Notes: a model not told the origin generated them from the letters alone. A stretch of 37,881 nt of DNA from Ardenticatena sp. (GCA_015487975.1 WFOS01000103.1:1-37881), one strand, 5' to 3'. Positions 7,799-16,668 are shown, counted from the stretch's first letter. Program-made: numbers and translations.

Positions 7799-9571
7799 AT
7801 GCGCATTCCATTCGAGACCACAACCGTCCGTACTGCGGATATTTTCGCCAATGGAAAAGAGTACGAAGTCCCGCCATTCCAGCGTCAGTATGCATGGACG
7901 GAAGAGGAATGGGAAATACTCTGGGAAGATTTGATGTACTTGCAAACTGGGCAAGATGATCTTCACTACATGGGGCCTCTTCTTTTTCAAAGCAATCAGG
8001 ATACACCTGATCACTTCGTCATCATCGATGGGCAACAACGGCTCGCCACGATCGTCTTGCTTGTCTTGGCAGCAATTCATCGCTTCGAGCAATGGGCGCG
8101 TGAATCTGATGAAGAAGCGATCGTCCAGGCCAATCGCGAACGCGCTGAGATCTTTCGGCGTCGTTTCATCGGTGAAAAAGAACCAATGGCACTCTTGTAT
8201 CGTCCTCGCCTCACCCTCAATCGCACCGACAAACGCTTTTTCAGGGAATTGATCAGCGATCGGTATCGAGAACGGCGTGTCAGAAGCCCGTCCCCTGAAT
8301 CCCACAGACAATTGTATGGCGCGTATCGATTTTTTGTCCGAAAACTACAAGATGAAAAAGAAGGATTCCATACACCAGAGGATCTTGCGCGTTTCATCGA
8401 CCAAACCGTTTCGCAAAAATTGCTTTTTACACGCATTTTGGTTGCCGATGATGCGAATGCCTACTTGATTTTCGAGACATTGAACGCTCGGGGTGTCGAA
8501 CTCGCTCCGAGTGATTTGATCAAAAATTATCTTTTTGCGCTTCTGGATAGAGAAGGTGTCCCCCAACAAGACATCGTCGATCTCATGAGTGTATGGGACG
8601 AAGTGATCGAATCGCTAGGCGTCCGAGCGTTTATTCCTTTCTTACGCGCCTATGTCAATGCAACATCACCTACCATCATTCGTACCGAGCGGCTCTTCCA
8701 TTACATCAAATCGGAGATCACGAATCGTGAACGAGCACAAACATTCATCGAAGATGTACGTGATAAAGCAGATGTGTTTCTCGCATTGCACTCACCAGAA
8801 AGCGATTTTTGGAACATCTGGCCAGATCACCAAGATATTCGTCATCTCTTATCACTGTTGAAGCTCTTCAGCGTGCGGCAACACATTCCTCTTCTTTTTG
8901 CTGTATATGATGCCACCCAACGCAATTTGCTTCGAGATCGTTTCTTTCGACAGCTCCTGCGTGATGTTGTCGTCATCACCTTCCGCTATAGCATCATAGG
9001 CAAACGCAACCCCAATCAACTCGAACGCTTGTACGCTTCGACTGCATATGCCATTCATGCTCGCACGATCGATTCCGAAGGCGACGTCCGACGCGCTTTG
9101 CGCGCCGCCTACCTCCCCGATAACGAGTTCGAACAGTCGTTTACCAACATTGCCATCCCCACAAGGCGCTACAAGCGCTTGGTCAAATACATCCTGCTCA
9201 TGTTAGAGGAATGGGTGCAGCATCCCGACCATACGCGCTTCTACAGCCCCGAGGTGATACATGCCATCAACGATTCGACGATTACAATCGAACACATTCT
9301 TCCCCGACAACCGTTACCAGACTGGCAAGAAGCGTTTCCCGATCATGCCACCTGGCTCTATCGCCTCGGAAACTTGACGCTGCTGGAAGACACGCTGAAT
9401 CGAGAAGCAGCCAACAAATCTTTTTCCGAAAAACGCGCTCTCTACCGACGAAGTCGGTTCTCGTTGACACGCGCGCTCGCCGACCTGGAAGAATGGACCC
9501 CCGAGGCACTCCGGCAACGACAATCGGCGCTCGCGCAATATGCGACGCATATCTGGCGAATCGACGTATGA
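7799..9571 (+). CDS. DUF262/DUF1524 protein, GmrSD-type (type IV restriction) candidate
   Basis: 590 residues. The N-terminal DUF262 (GmrS) domain shows VPPFQRQYAW (24-33) and the signature DGQQR (77-81) followed by LAT, the ParB-like nucleotide-binding core. The middle is helical (FETLNARGVELAPSDLIKN). The C-terminal DUF1524 (GmrD) HNH-like domain shows IEHILPRQP (about 496-504) and GNLTLLEDTLNREAANKSF (about 522-540). Fused GmrSD enzymes cut DNA carrying modified cytosines, such as glucosylated phage DNA, and use NTP; other DUF262 fusions act in different defence systems. ATG 7799 has GAGGAAAG upstream and follows the promoter at 7728. The gene is AT-richer than its surroundings: sample lines at 8401 and 8881 are 26/60 GC, against 41/60 at 12001. 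This suggests horizontal gain. It stands alone, with no methylase nearby. Confidence 0.85.
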   Translation: MRIPFETTTVRTADIFANGKEYEVPPFQRQYAWTEEEWEILWEDLMYLQTGQDDLHYMGPLLFQSNQDTPDHFVIIDGQQRLATIVLLVLAAIHRFEQWARESDEEAIVQANRERAEIFRRRFIGEKEPMALLYRPRLTLNRTDKRFFRELISDRYRERRVRSPSPESHRQLYGAYRFFVRKLQDEKEGFHTPEDLARFIDQTVSQKLLFTRILVADDANAYLIFETLNARGVELAPSDLIKNYLFALLDREGVPQQDIVDLMSVWDEVIESLGVRAFIPFLRAYVNATSPTIIRTERLFHYIKSEITNRERAQTFIEDVRDKADVFLALHSPESDFWNIWPDHQDIRHLLSLLKLFSVRQHIPLLFAVYDATQRNLLRDRFFRQLLRDVVVITFRYSIIGKRNPNQLERLYASTAYAIHARTIDSEGDVRRALRAAYLPDNEFEQSFTNIAIPTRRYKRLVKYILLMLEEWVQHPDHTRFYSPEVIHAINDSTITIEHILPRQPLPDWQEAFPDHATWLYRLGNLTLLEDTLNREAANKSFSEKRALYRRSRFSLTRALADLEEWTPEALRQRQSALAQYATHIWRIDV

Positions 9572-9669
9572 GCCCCAGTGCGCTGTCGTCCTTCGTGCTG
9601 GCTTCATGCTTCCCCAGCGCTGACTGCCATATGAGTTGCTAGGCAGCTGTCTGCTTGCCCCAGAAGGAG

Positions 9670-9698
9670 TTGCACTCTGTGCACGACTGTTGTATACT
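9670..9698 (+). promoter_or_regulatory. Strong promoter upstream of the SbcD-like gene
   Basis: TTGCAC (9670-9675), exactly 17 bases, TATACT (9693-9698). Transcription would start near 9705, inside the palindrome at 9705-9718. The leader to the ATG at 9812 would be about 107 bases. Confidence 0.65.
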
Positions 9699-9704
9699 CT
9701 TACC

Positions 9705-9718
9705 AGAACGCATGTTCT
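9705..9718. promoter_or_regulatory. Putative LexA (SOS) box
   Basis: AGAACGCATGTTCT has 5-bp inverted arms and fits GAAC-N4-GTTC, the LexA/DinR box of Gram-positive bacteria and their relatives. It begins seven bases after the -10 of a strong promoter, where a bound repressor would block initiation. The downstream gene is a DNA-repair nuclease, which fits an SOS operon. LexA itself is not in the window. Confidence 0.6.
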
Positions 9719-9729
9719 ACAATTGTGAA

Positions 9730-9765
9730 GGTGCATTGAAAAAAGGTTTTTCGGCGTGTTGCACC
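9730..9765 (+). other. Nested inverted repeat in the SbcD-like gene leader
   Basis: GGTGCA (9730-9735) pairs with TGCACC (9760-9765), and inside it GAAAAA (9738-9743) pairs with TTTTTC (9747-9752). As RNA this could fold into a hairpin with an asymmetric internal loop between the two promoters of the gene. No function can be assigned. Confidence 0.35.
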
Positions 9766-9770
9766 TGTCG

Positions 9771-9776
9771 TATAAT
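9771..9776 (+). promoter_or_regulatory. Second -10 element before the SbcD-like gene
   Basis: A perfect TATAAT, but the -35 at 17-18 bases is only TTTTCG or similar. If used, transcription starts near 9784 and bypasses the SOS box, giving a basal level of the nuclease. Confidence 0.4.
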
Positions 9777-9811
9777 CAAGCAGAGCCACAACCAAGCCCA
9801 GGAGCAGTCGC

Positions 9812-11032
9812 ATGCCACGCATTCTGCATTTTTCCGACCTGCATATTGGGACTGAAAACTACGGTCGCCTCAATCCCGAAACCGGTTTGAGCACGCGCCT
9901 GGAAGATTTCCTGCGAGCCTTCGACTTTGTCGTCGAGTACGCGCTCGACAACGACGTTGACCTCGTGCTCTTTACAGGCGACGCGTTCAAAAACCGCGAT
10001 CCCTCACCCACCCACCAGCGCGAATTTGCCCGCCGTATCCGCCGCCTCATCGAAGCCGACAAGCCAGTCTTCTTGCTGGTGGGCAATCACGACATGCCCA
10101 ACTCGCCTACCCGCGCGCATAGCCTCGACATTTACGATACGCTTGGGCTAGATCGCATCTATGTGGGTGCGAAACCAGGGCTTCACTATATCAACACAGC
10201 CCACGGCTCTGTGCAGGTTGTGGCGCTTCCCTGGCTGACACGCAGCCGGTTTCTTGCCAGAGAAGAAACCCATGGGTTGAGCCCAGAGGAGATCGACCGC
10301 CTTATTCGCGACCGCCTGGAACAACTGGTGTACATGCTCGCCAACCAGGTCAACCCTGACGAGCCCGCTATCCTCGCCGCGCACCTGACGGTCGAAGGCG
10401 CAGAATGGGGGGCAGAGCGTAGTGTCATGCTCGGGAGTGACCTGACCATCCCCAAATCGGTGCTGGCGCAAGAGGTGTTCGACTATGTGGCACTCGGGCA
10501 CATTCACAAGCATCAAGTGGTTGCACAGCGCCCCTTGATGATCTACGCTGGCAGCATCGAACGCATCGACTTCGGCGAGCGCAACGACCCCAAAGGCTTC
10601 GTGGTGGTGGAGATCGAGCGTGGTAAGCCACCAACCTGGCATTTTGTGGAAACGCCCACCCGCCGCCTCATGGAGATAACGTTGGACGTGCGGGCTGAGC
10701 CCGACCCCATGCTCGCCATCCAATCGGCGCTGGCTACCTACGATATCGCCGATGCCATCGTCAAAGTGGTGGTGCACTGCACACCTGAACAGGCAAGCCT
10801 GCTCATCGAACGTGACATTCGCACCTGGCTGAAAGATGCCGCGTATGTGGCCGCCCTGCGGTTTGAAGCCGAACGCACCAATCGCCTACGACTGGGAGAT
10901 GCTGCTACCATCGCCGACCTCGACCCCCGCGACGCCCTTCGTCGCTACTTCGAAGCCCAAAAATATACGCGCGAGGAAAGCGAGCGCCTGTTGCAGTACG
11001 CCGAAGAGCTGTTTCAGGAAGAAGAAGCCTGA
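9812..11032 (+). CDS. SbcD/Mre11-like DNA repair exonuclease (calcineurin-like phosphoesterase)
   Basis: 406 residues. The five phosphoesterase motifs are present in order: FSDLHIG (7-13), TGDAFKNRDP (about 56-65), VGNHDMPNS (about 90), AAHLTVEGAEWG (about 190), and ALGHIHKHQ (about 228). These bind two metals (Mn2+) for 3'-5' exonuclease and hairpin-opening activity in double-strand break repair. The C-terminal 150 residues form a capping domain. Its usual partner, an SbcC/Rad50 ATPase, is not adjacent. ATG 9812 has AGGAG seven bases upstream. The gene sits behind a promoter with a putative SOS box and is followed after 21 bases by a PP2C-like membrane protein gene, probably in the same transcript. 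Confidence 0.9.
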   Translation: MPRILHFSDLHIGTENYGRLNPETGLSTRLEDFLRAFDFVVEYALDNDVDLVLFTGDAFKNRDPSPTHQREFARRIRRLIEADKPVFLLVGNHDMPNSPTRAHSLDIYDTLGLDRIYVGAKPGLHYINTAHGSVQVVALPWLTRSRFLAREETHGLSPEEIDRLIRDRLEQLVYMLANQVNPDEPAILAAHLTVEGAEWGAERSVMLGSDLTIPKSVLAQEVFDYVALGHIHKHQVVAQRPLMIYAGSIERIDFGERNDPKGFVVVEIERGKPPTWHFVETPTRRLMEITLDVRAEPDPMLAIQSALATYDIADAIVKVVVHCTPEQASLLIERDIRTWLKDAAYVAALRFEAERTNRLRLGDAATIADLDPRDALRRYFEAQKYTREESERLLQYAEELFQEEEA

Positions 11033-11053
11033 CACACAGTCAGGGGGCAAGGC

Positions 11054-13516
11054 ATGAGCCGACTGTTCGACCTCGATGCTGTCGAGTTGAGTATTATCGA
11101 AGGCGACCGCCGTTCGACGCCACCGGAAATGGGGCGCCTCGACATCGACGATGAGACAACGTTCTTTGTCCTCGTCGAACTTTCTGCACCTGTCGAAATG
11201 TGGGACGACGTGTCGGCGCTCCTGGTGCAAACCGCCATTCAAGGGTTTACACTTGCCAAAGGGGGCGAAACTCGCGCCTTGCAAAAAGCCGCCGAAGATG
11301 CCAACCGCGCCCTCGTGTTCGAAAACGAAGATCTGCCCCCCGAAGATCGTATGTGGGCTGGGGTCAACATGGCGCTCGTCAAGGGGGATACGCTCTATCT
11401 CGCGCAGGCTGGCCCTGCCTTGACCTATGTGGCACGTGGTGCGAAAGCGACACGCTTTCCCAAAACCACCGACCCAGCGGACGTAAACGATACCAACCGC
11501 GAAACCTTGCGCCCCCTGGGCGAGCAGCGCCGCGTTCATGTGCGTTTTGCCCGCTTTCACCTGCAACCAGGCGACGTGTTCGTGCTGAGCGCCTCGCACC
11601 TACCATCGCTGGTGGCGCATGAGCGTGTGCGCAATATCTTGCAACAGGCCGACGCCTACGATATCGGCGATGCGTTGACCGACGTGGTCGGTGAAAACGA
11701 CTATTCGGCACTCATCGTCCAGGTACAGCCCCATAGCGCCCCACCCACGCCGGCATCACCCACGCGCAGCAAGCCCGCGGTTGCCACACCATCGCCGTCT
11801 GCGCCTTCCTCGGCCACGATGGCGCACGAACCTGCCACCCAGACCACCAGGCCACGCACGGTCGCACATGCTCATCGGGCCTCGGTGACTATGCCTCAAC
11901 CACGCCCGCGCCCACGCCCTGCCACCCTGGATGAAGACGATGCCCCCCCAGCGCACGAACGCGCCCCGCTGGTGCCACGCCCTGCCACCAGCCTGCTGGA
12001 ACGCCTGCTGGCGCACGTGGATTCGTGGGGGCGTCGCACCGTCCATCTGGCGGATGTTGCCCGCACCGAAGCATTTGCCACCGAACGTGTGGCGCGGCTC
12101 TTCTATCTGTTTGGGGCGTTTTTGCTCATGTTGCTGGCACTTCTCCTGCATGCGATTGAATGGCTGCTGGCGCTTTATGCCTCGATTGTTCCCCCGCTTT
12201 GGAAGCGGCTGGTGCCCTTCTTCGATGCCGCGGCACTCAGCCTGTGGGATGCCTTGGGCTGGTTCTGGTATCAAATCGTCGGCACTGCCCGCAATGTTTT
12301 GCCTGGGGTCAAACCTGCTCCGCCGCGCCAACGCCGTTCGACAACCCAACCTCCCGACCAACAGGGGCGGCATTTCTACCCCACGGCTTCGATCGTGGTG
12401 CCTGTGGTTGTCATTCTGATGGCCCTTTTCTTCTTCTGGCGTTCTGGTGCCGTCAACTCACAAACATGGGAAGAAACGCTGGTCGCCGCCGATACGCAAA
12501 TCGCACTGGCCGAACAGCTCGATCTTGCTGGCGACCGTGAAGGTGCCCGCCAAGCCATTTTGCAAGCTCGCCTCGCCCTGGATGAAGCCGCCGATATGCG
12601 CCCCAAGGCCAAAGAAGTTACCTTGTTGGAAGCCCGACTTGCGCAGATCGAAGCGCGTGTCTTACGGAGTGTGCGCGTCGATCCACAGCCGCTGGCGACG
12701 TTCGGGGCTTCTATCGCCCCTGGCGAACTGGTTGTGCGTGGGTCTGTGGTATACGTGCTCGACCGTGCCGAGGGGCGCATTTTTGCGTTCGATGCCACCC
12801 AGCCCCCCGCCGGCGCGCTCGACCGTCTTCCCCCCACTCTGGGACCAGAGATTGCACCCGTGCGGCAGCCACTGCGCCTGATGACATGGATGCCGTCAGG
12901 CGGTTCGCGCACACTCGAAGCCTTGCTGGCACTTGGCGAAACCGATCTGTACGAATACCTGCCCTCAGACGTGGTGCGCCTGGTGCCCTTCTTCCTGCCT
13001 GCCCAGGGCGACATCGTGGCGTTGGGGCACTACCAGGGCAACCTCTATTTGCTCGACCGCGCTGCCAAACAGGTCTGGAAGTACGTGCCCGATACCGTTG
13101 GCACATACACCACACCCCCCATCACGTGGGGCGAAGCCGAAGCCCAGGCGCAACTCACCACGCCCGTGGATTTTGCCATCGATGGCGATATCTACTTCCT
13201 GGAAGCCGATGGCACGGTCGTCAAAATGACAGCGGGCGCGGTACGCCCCTTCGTGCTGGAAGATGTTTCGCCGCCACTCGAAAACGCTGTGGCGCTCTTC
13301 ACCGATGAACTCGCGCCCGACAGCCCCATGACCTATCTCTACCTGGCGACGCCCGACCGTGTGCTGGTGTTCGACAAACAAGGCAGGCTATTCGCCCAGT
13401 ACACCAGCACCAGCGAATGGGGCACCATCGTCGATGTCGCCGCCGACGAAACGAGTGGGCTGGTTTACGTGCTGACGACGCACGGGGTTTATGCTTTCCC
13501 TTTGCGTGCCCCGTAA
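11054..13516 (+). CDS. PP2C-like / transmembrane / beta-propeller protein
   Basis: 820 residues in three parts. Residues 1-230 resemble a PPM/PP2C phosphatase fold: AGVNMALVKGDTLYLAQAGP lines up with the usual 'GDSR' strand and FHLQPGDVFVLSASHLPSLV with the 'LxpGDxLLLCSDGL' strand. The metal-binding Asp residues of those motifs look lost (AGPA for GDSR, SASHL for CSDGL), so it may be a pseudophosphatase. A Pro/Ala-rich linker follows, a hydrophobic stretch near 350-390 (LFGAFLLMLLALLLHAIEWL) and a second hydrophobic helix near 450 (ASIVVPVVVILMALFFFW). The C-terminal 330 residues hold propeller-like repeats (GELVVRGSVVYVLDRAEGRI). A signalling or sensing role at the membrane is inferred only from this layout. 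The start has AGGGGG nine bases upstream. Confidence 0.7.
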   Translation: MSRLFDLDAVELSIIEGDRRSTPPEMGRLDIDDETTFFVLVELSAPVEMWDDVSALLVQTAIQGFTLAKGGETRALQKAAEDANRALVFENEDLPPEDRMWAGVNMALVKGDTLYLAQAGPALTYVARGAKATRFPKTTDPADVNDTNRETLRPLGEQRRVHVRFARFHLQPGDVFVLSASHLPSLVAHERVRNILQQADAYDIGDALTDVVGENDYSALIVQVQPHSAPPTPASPTRSKPAVATPSPSAPSSATMAHEPATQTTRPRTVAHAHRASVTMPQPRPRPRPATLDEDDAPPAHERAPLVPRPATSLLERLLAHVDSWGRRTVHLADVARTEAFATERVARLFYLFGAFLLMLLALLLHAIEWLLALYASIVPPLWKRLVPFFDAAALSLWDALGWFWYQIVGTARNVLPGVKPAPPRQRRSTTQPPDQQGRHFYPTASIVVPVVVILMALFFFWRSGAVNSQTWEETLVAADTQIALAEQLDLAGDREGARQAILQARLALDEAADMRPKAKEVTLLEARLAQIEARVLRSVRVDPQPLATFGASIAPGELVVRGSVVYVLDRAEGRIFAFDATQPPAGALDRLPPTLGPEIAPVRQPLRLMTWMPSGGSRTLEALLALGETDLYEYLPSDVVRLVPFFLPAQGDIVALGHYQGNLYLLDRAAKQVWKYVPDTVGTYTTPPITWGEAEAQAQLTTPVDFAIDGDIYFLEADGTVVKMTAGAVRPFVLEDVSPPLENAVALFTDELAPDSPMTYLYLATPDRVLVFDKQGRLFAQYTSTSEWGTIVDVAADETSGLVYVLTTHGVYAFPLRAP

Positions 13517-13575
13517 GCCGAAACGGTGCTCGTGCGTCTGACACGTATCAGCAACCAACACACAGGATGGTTCGA

Positions 13576-15105
13576 ATGAACTCCCCTACACCTGCATTCG
13601 TTGCTGGACATCCAGCACCCGCCGCACTTGTCATCTTTGGCGCCTCGGGCGACTTGACCCGCCGCAAACTCATGCCAGCGCTCTATGCGCTGTACGCGCA
13701 TGGGCTCTTGCCGCAACAGTTTGCCATCGTCGGCTTTTCGCGCCGCGATTGGGATGACGACACGTTTCGCGCCACCATGCGCGACGCCGTGGCTGCATTT
13801 GGACGTATCCCGCTCGAGACGGCTCGCTGGGACGCATTTGCGGCCCACCTCTTCTACTTGAAGGCGCAAGGCTACGACAATCTGGACGATTACCACCGCC
13901 TGCACGAGCGACTGACCGCACTCGATGAATCTGCGCACACGGCTGGAAATCGGCTCTTTTATGCCGCAACACCGCCGCAAGCCTTCGTCCCTATCGTCGA
14001 ATCGCTGGGGGCGGTGGGGCTAAACCATCCCCTGCACGAAAGCGCGTGGGTACGCATCGTCATCGAAAAACCATTTGGCACCGACCTGGCCAGTGCTCGC
14101 GCCCTCAATACCCGTATTCAGCACGTGTTCGATGAAAGCCAGATTTACCGCATCGATCACTACCTGGGCAAAGAAGCCGTTCAGAACCTGTTGGCGTTCC
14201 GATTCGCCAACAGCTTGTTCGAACCTATCTGGAATCGCAATCACATCGAACAGGTGCAAATTACGGTCGCCGAATCCATCGGTGTCGAAGGTCGGGCTGG
14301 CTACTACGACCGCGTGGGAGCGTTGCGCGACATGGTGCAGAACCATCTCATGCAACTGGTAACACTGATTGCCATGGAGCCGCCCGCATCGTTTGACGCC
14401 GAAGCGGTACGCAACGAGAAAGTCAAAGTCCTGCGTGCTGTTCGCCCCTTCGACGACGAAACAATTCGCACACGTATTGTGCGTGGTCAGTATGGGCCTG
14501 GGGTAGTGAACGAGCGCCCTGTGCGTGGCTACCGCGAGGAAGAAGGCGTTGCCCCCAACAGCACCACCGAAACCTACGTGGCCTTGCAGCTCGAAATCGA
14601 TAACTGGCGTTGGGCTGGCATCCCGTTCTACCTGCGCACGGGCAAACGCCTGCCACGCAAAGTCTCCGAAATTGCTGTCATTTTCCGCCGACCACCGCTC
14701 TTGCTCTTCGATGACCAGCGCCGCCGCAAGATGGAACAGAACGTGCTCTACTTGCAAATTCAACCCCACGAAGGCTTGTCGCTCAGCGTCAACATCAAAA
14801 TTCCAGGGGCGACCATGCGCCTGGAATCGGTGATGATGGATTTTTGCTACCACGGGAGTTTTGAATTCGCCATTCCCGAAGCCTACGAACGCCTCTTGCT
14901 GGATGCCTGGCTGGGCGATGCGACGCTCTTCATCCGTGCCGATGAAACCGAGGCGTCATGGGCGCTCTTCACCCCCGTGCTGGATGCCTGGCAGCGGCTT
15001 CCGCCACCCGCCTTTCCCAATTACGCTGCGGGTACCTGGGGCCCACCCGAAGCCGATGAGCTGCTGGCTCGCAACGGGCATGCGTGGAAACTCATGGTTT
15101 TGTAA
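13576..15105 (+). CDS. zwf: Glucose-6-phosphate 1-dehydrogenase
   Basis: 509 residues, normal for the family. It oxidises glucose 6-phosphate to 6-phosphogluconolactone with NAD(P)+, the first step of the oxidative pentose phosphate pathway. The nucleotide-binding motif GASGDLTRRK lies at 22-31, VIEKPFGTD near 163-171, and the active-site signature RIDHYLGKE near 192-200, containing the substrate-binding and catalytic His/Lys residues. The C-terminal domain (WAGIPFYLRTGKRLPRKVSE) is also typical. ATG 13576 is preferred because ACAGGA lies nine bases upstream; the ATG at 13567 abuts that site. Its product feeds the lactonase encoded 14 bases downstream. Confidence 0.95.
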   Translation: MNSPTPAFVAGHPAPAALVIFGASGDLTRRKLMPALYALYAHGLLPQQFAIVGFSRRDWDDDTFRATMRDAVAAFGRIPLETARWDAFAAHLFYLKAQGYDNLDDYHRLHERLTALDESAHTAGNRLFYAATPPQAFVPIVESLGAVGLNHPLHESAWVRIVIEKPFGTDLASARALNTRIQHVFDESQIYRIDHYLGKEAVQNLLAFRFANSLFEPIWNRNHIEQVQITVAESIGVEGRAGYYDRVGALRDMVQNHLMQLVTLIAMEPPASFDAEAVRNEKVKVLRAVRPFDDETIRTRIVRGQYGPGVVNERPVRGYREEEGVAPNSTTETYVALQLEIDNWRWAGIPFYLRTGKRLPRKVSEIAVIFRRPPLLLFDDQRRRKMEQNVLYLQIQPHEGLSLSVNIKIPGATMRLESVMMDFCYHGSFEFAIPEAYERLLLDAWLGDATLFIRADETEASWALFTPVLDAWQRLPPPAFPNYAAGTWGPPEADELLARNGHAWKLMVL

Positions 15106-15119
15106 TCGGAGACGATGCT

Positions 15120-15920
15120 ATGGGGAATGTTCACGTCATCGTAGCGGAACAGTGGGCAGAAGTGGCTGCCGACACCATCGTGCGACGGCTTGCGGACGCG
15201 CTGGCGGAACGCGAGACGTGTTCACTCGTGTTGGCAGGTGGTTCGACCCCGCGCGACGTTTACCGTCTGCTTGCCATACCTCCCTGGCGCGACCGCGTGG
15301 ATTGGGCGCGCGTGCATTTCTTCTGGGGCGACGAGCGCACCGTCCCCCCCGACCATCCCGAGAGCAACTATCGCATGGCGCATGAAACCTTACTGGCGCA
15401 CTTGCCCATCCCCACCACGAACATCCACCGCATGGCGGGCGAAGCCCCCCCCGATATGGCCGCCGCCACATACGCCGAAACGTTGCGCAGGCATTTCGGG
15501 TTGACATGGGGCGAATGGCCACGCTTCGACCTGGTGCTGCTGGGGATGGGCGATGATGGGCATACGGCATCGCTGTTTCCCCACACCGAGGTTTTATGTG
15601 AATGGGAATGGCCTGTGCGGGCGCTCTTCGTGCCCAAGTTGAACACCTGGCGGCTAACGCTCACCGTGCCAGCTCTCAACCACGCTGGCCATCTGCTCTT
15701 TCTGGTGAAAGGCAGCGCCAAAGCCGCTTCTGTTGCCCGCGTACTCGAAGGGACATTTGCGCCCAAAACCTTTCCCGCTATGCTCATCCACCCACGCGAC
15801 GGCGACCTGACCTGGTTGCTCGACCGTGCCGCGTCACGTCAGCTCACACACACACCATACACACTCGTGGGGGGAGACAGGCAACATGGCAACGACACCA
15901 ACAGCACTCACATGGGCTGA
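15120..15920 (+). CDS. pgl: 6-phosphogluconolactonase
   Basis: 266 residues of the DevB/NagB-like lactonase family, which hydrolyses 6-phosphogluconolactone made by Zwf. Family segments are [17 protein letters not shown] (about 37-53), [20 protein letters not shown] (about 67-86), and [20 protein letters not shown] (about 137-156). The C-terminal 20 residues ([17 protein letters not shown]) look unrelated to the family and arise because the frame runs 35 bases into the next gene. The start has GGAG about nine bases upstream. The pair zwf-pgl forms a pentose-phosphate module, probably co-transcribed with the upstream genes. Confidence 0.93.
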   Translation: MGNVHVIVAEQWAEVAADTIVRRLADALAERETCSLVLAGGSTPRDVYRLLAIPPWRDRVDWARVHFFWGDERTVPPDHPESNYRMAHETLLAHLPIPTTNIHRMAGEAPPDMAAATYAETLRRHFGLTWGEWPRFDLVLLGMGDDGHTASLFPHTEVLCEWEWPVRALFVPKLNTWRLTLTVPALNHAGHLLFLVKGSAKAASVARVLEGTFAPKTFPAMLIHPRDGDLTWLLDRAASRQLTHTPYTLVGGDRQHGNDTNSTHMG

Positions 15921-16668
15921 TTTTCAGGCTGAACGCCAGCGCCGTGGGATACCGTTCATCGTGGCGCATCGTGGCGCTTCGGCGCTGGAACCCGAAAACA
16001 CCCTCGCCGCTTTTGCCCGTGCGCTGGCAGATGGTGCCGACGCCATCGAAACCGACTTGCGCTTCTCTGCCGACGACGAAATTGTGCTCCACCACGACGA
16101 AACGTTGGAGCGTACCACGGCGGGGCATGGCTATGTCCGCGATCTGCCTTTGCGTGAATTGAAGCGCATTCCCATTCGGGGGCTTGGTGGGCAAGGCTTC
16201 ACCGCTGAGCGCATCCCCACTCTCATCGAACTGCTGGAACTGACGCAGGCGCGTGTGCCGCTTCTCCTCGAACTCAAAGATCCCCTCTTTCGTGATCGCG
16301 CGTATGCCCGTCGCCTAGTACGCATTCTGGAAGCCTACGACATGCTGGAGCGCACCGCCATTGCTTCCTTCCACCTGGAACATGTGCGCACAGTCCACGC
16401 GATATGCCCCGACATTCCAGTGGGCTACATCACCCTTCACAACCCATTCCCCGTGAAAGCGCCTTTGTTGGGCCCCTTTTGGCCGCTGTTGCTCCTCAAC
16501 CCGCTCTATGTAAAGTGGGCGCATGCCATGGGCAAAATCGTCTGCCCGCTCGACCCCAACCCCGAACCGCGCGTACGCTGGTATCTGCGCCTGCACGTGG
16601 ATGCGCTTCTGGCTAATCATCCGCGCCGTGTGCGCGAGGCGCTGCATCAGGGGCTTCGTGCTCGCTGA
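15886..16668 (+). CDS. Glycerophosphodiester phosphodiesterase
   Basis: 260 residues. It hydrolyses glycerophosphodiesters to glycerol 3-phosphate and an alcohol. The GDPD signature is complete: [13 protein letters not shown] (27-39, catalytic His-Arg and first metal Glu), [20 protein letters not shown] (about 58-77, metal Glu/Asp and second catalytic His), and LLLELKD (about 126). No signal peptide is visible, so it is probably cytoplasmic. The start at 15886 has a GGGGGGAGA ribosome site located inside the 3' end of pgl, overlapping that gene by 35 bases and suggesting translational coupling. Its last 56 bases overlap, tail to tail, the end of the glycosyltransferase gene on the other strand. 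Confidence 0.92.
   Translation: MATTPTALTWADFQAERQRRGIPFIVAHRGASALEPENTLAAFARALADGADAIETDLRFSADDEIVLHHDETLERTTAGHGYVRDLPLRELKRIPIRGLGGQGFTAERIPTLIELLELTQARVPLLLELKDPLFRDRAYARRLVRILEAYDMLERTAIASFHLEHVRTVHAICPDIPVGYITLHNPFPVKAPLLGPFWPLLLLNPLYVKWAHAMGKIVCPLDPNPEPRVRWYLRLHVDALLANHPRRVREALHQGLRAR

Noticed and set aside
13567..13581. A third SOS-type box near the zwf start (GTTCGAATGAAC)
   Set aside because: The arms are in the opposite order (GTTC-N4-GAAC), there is no promoter beside it, and it overlaps the start codon.
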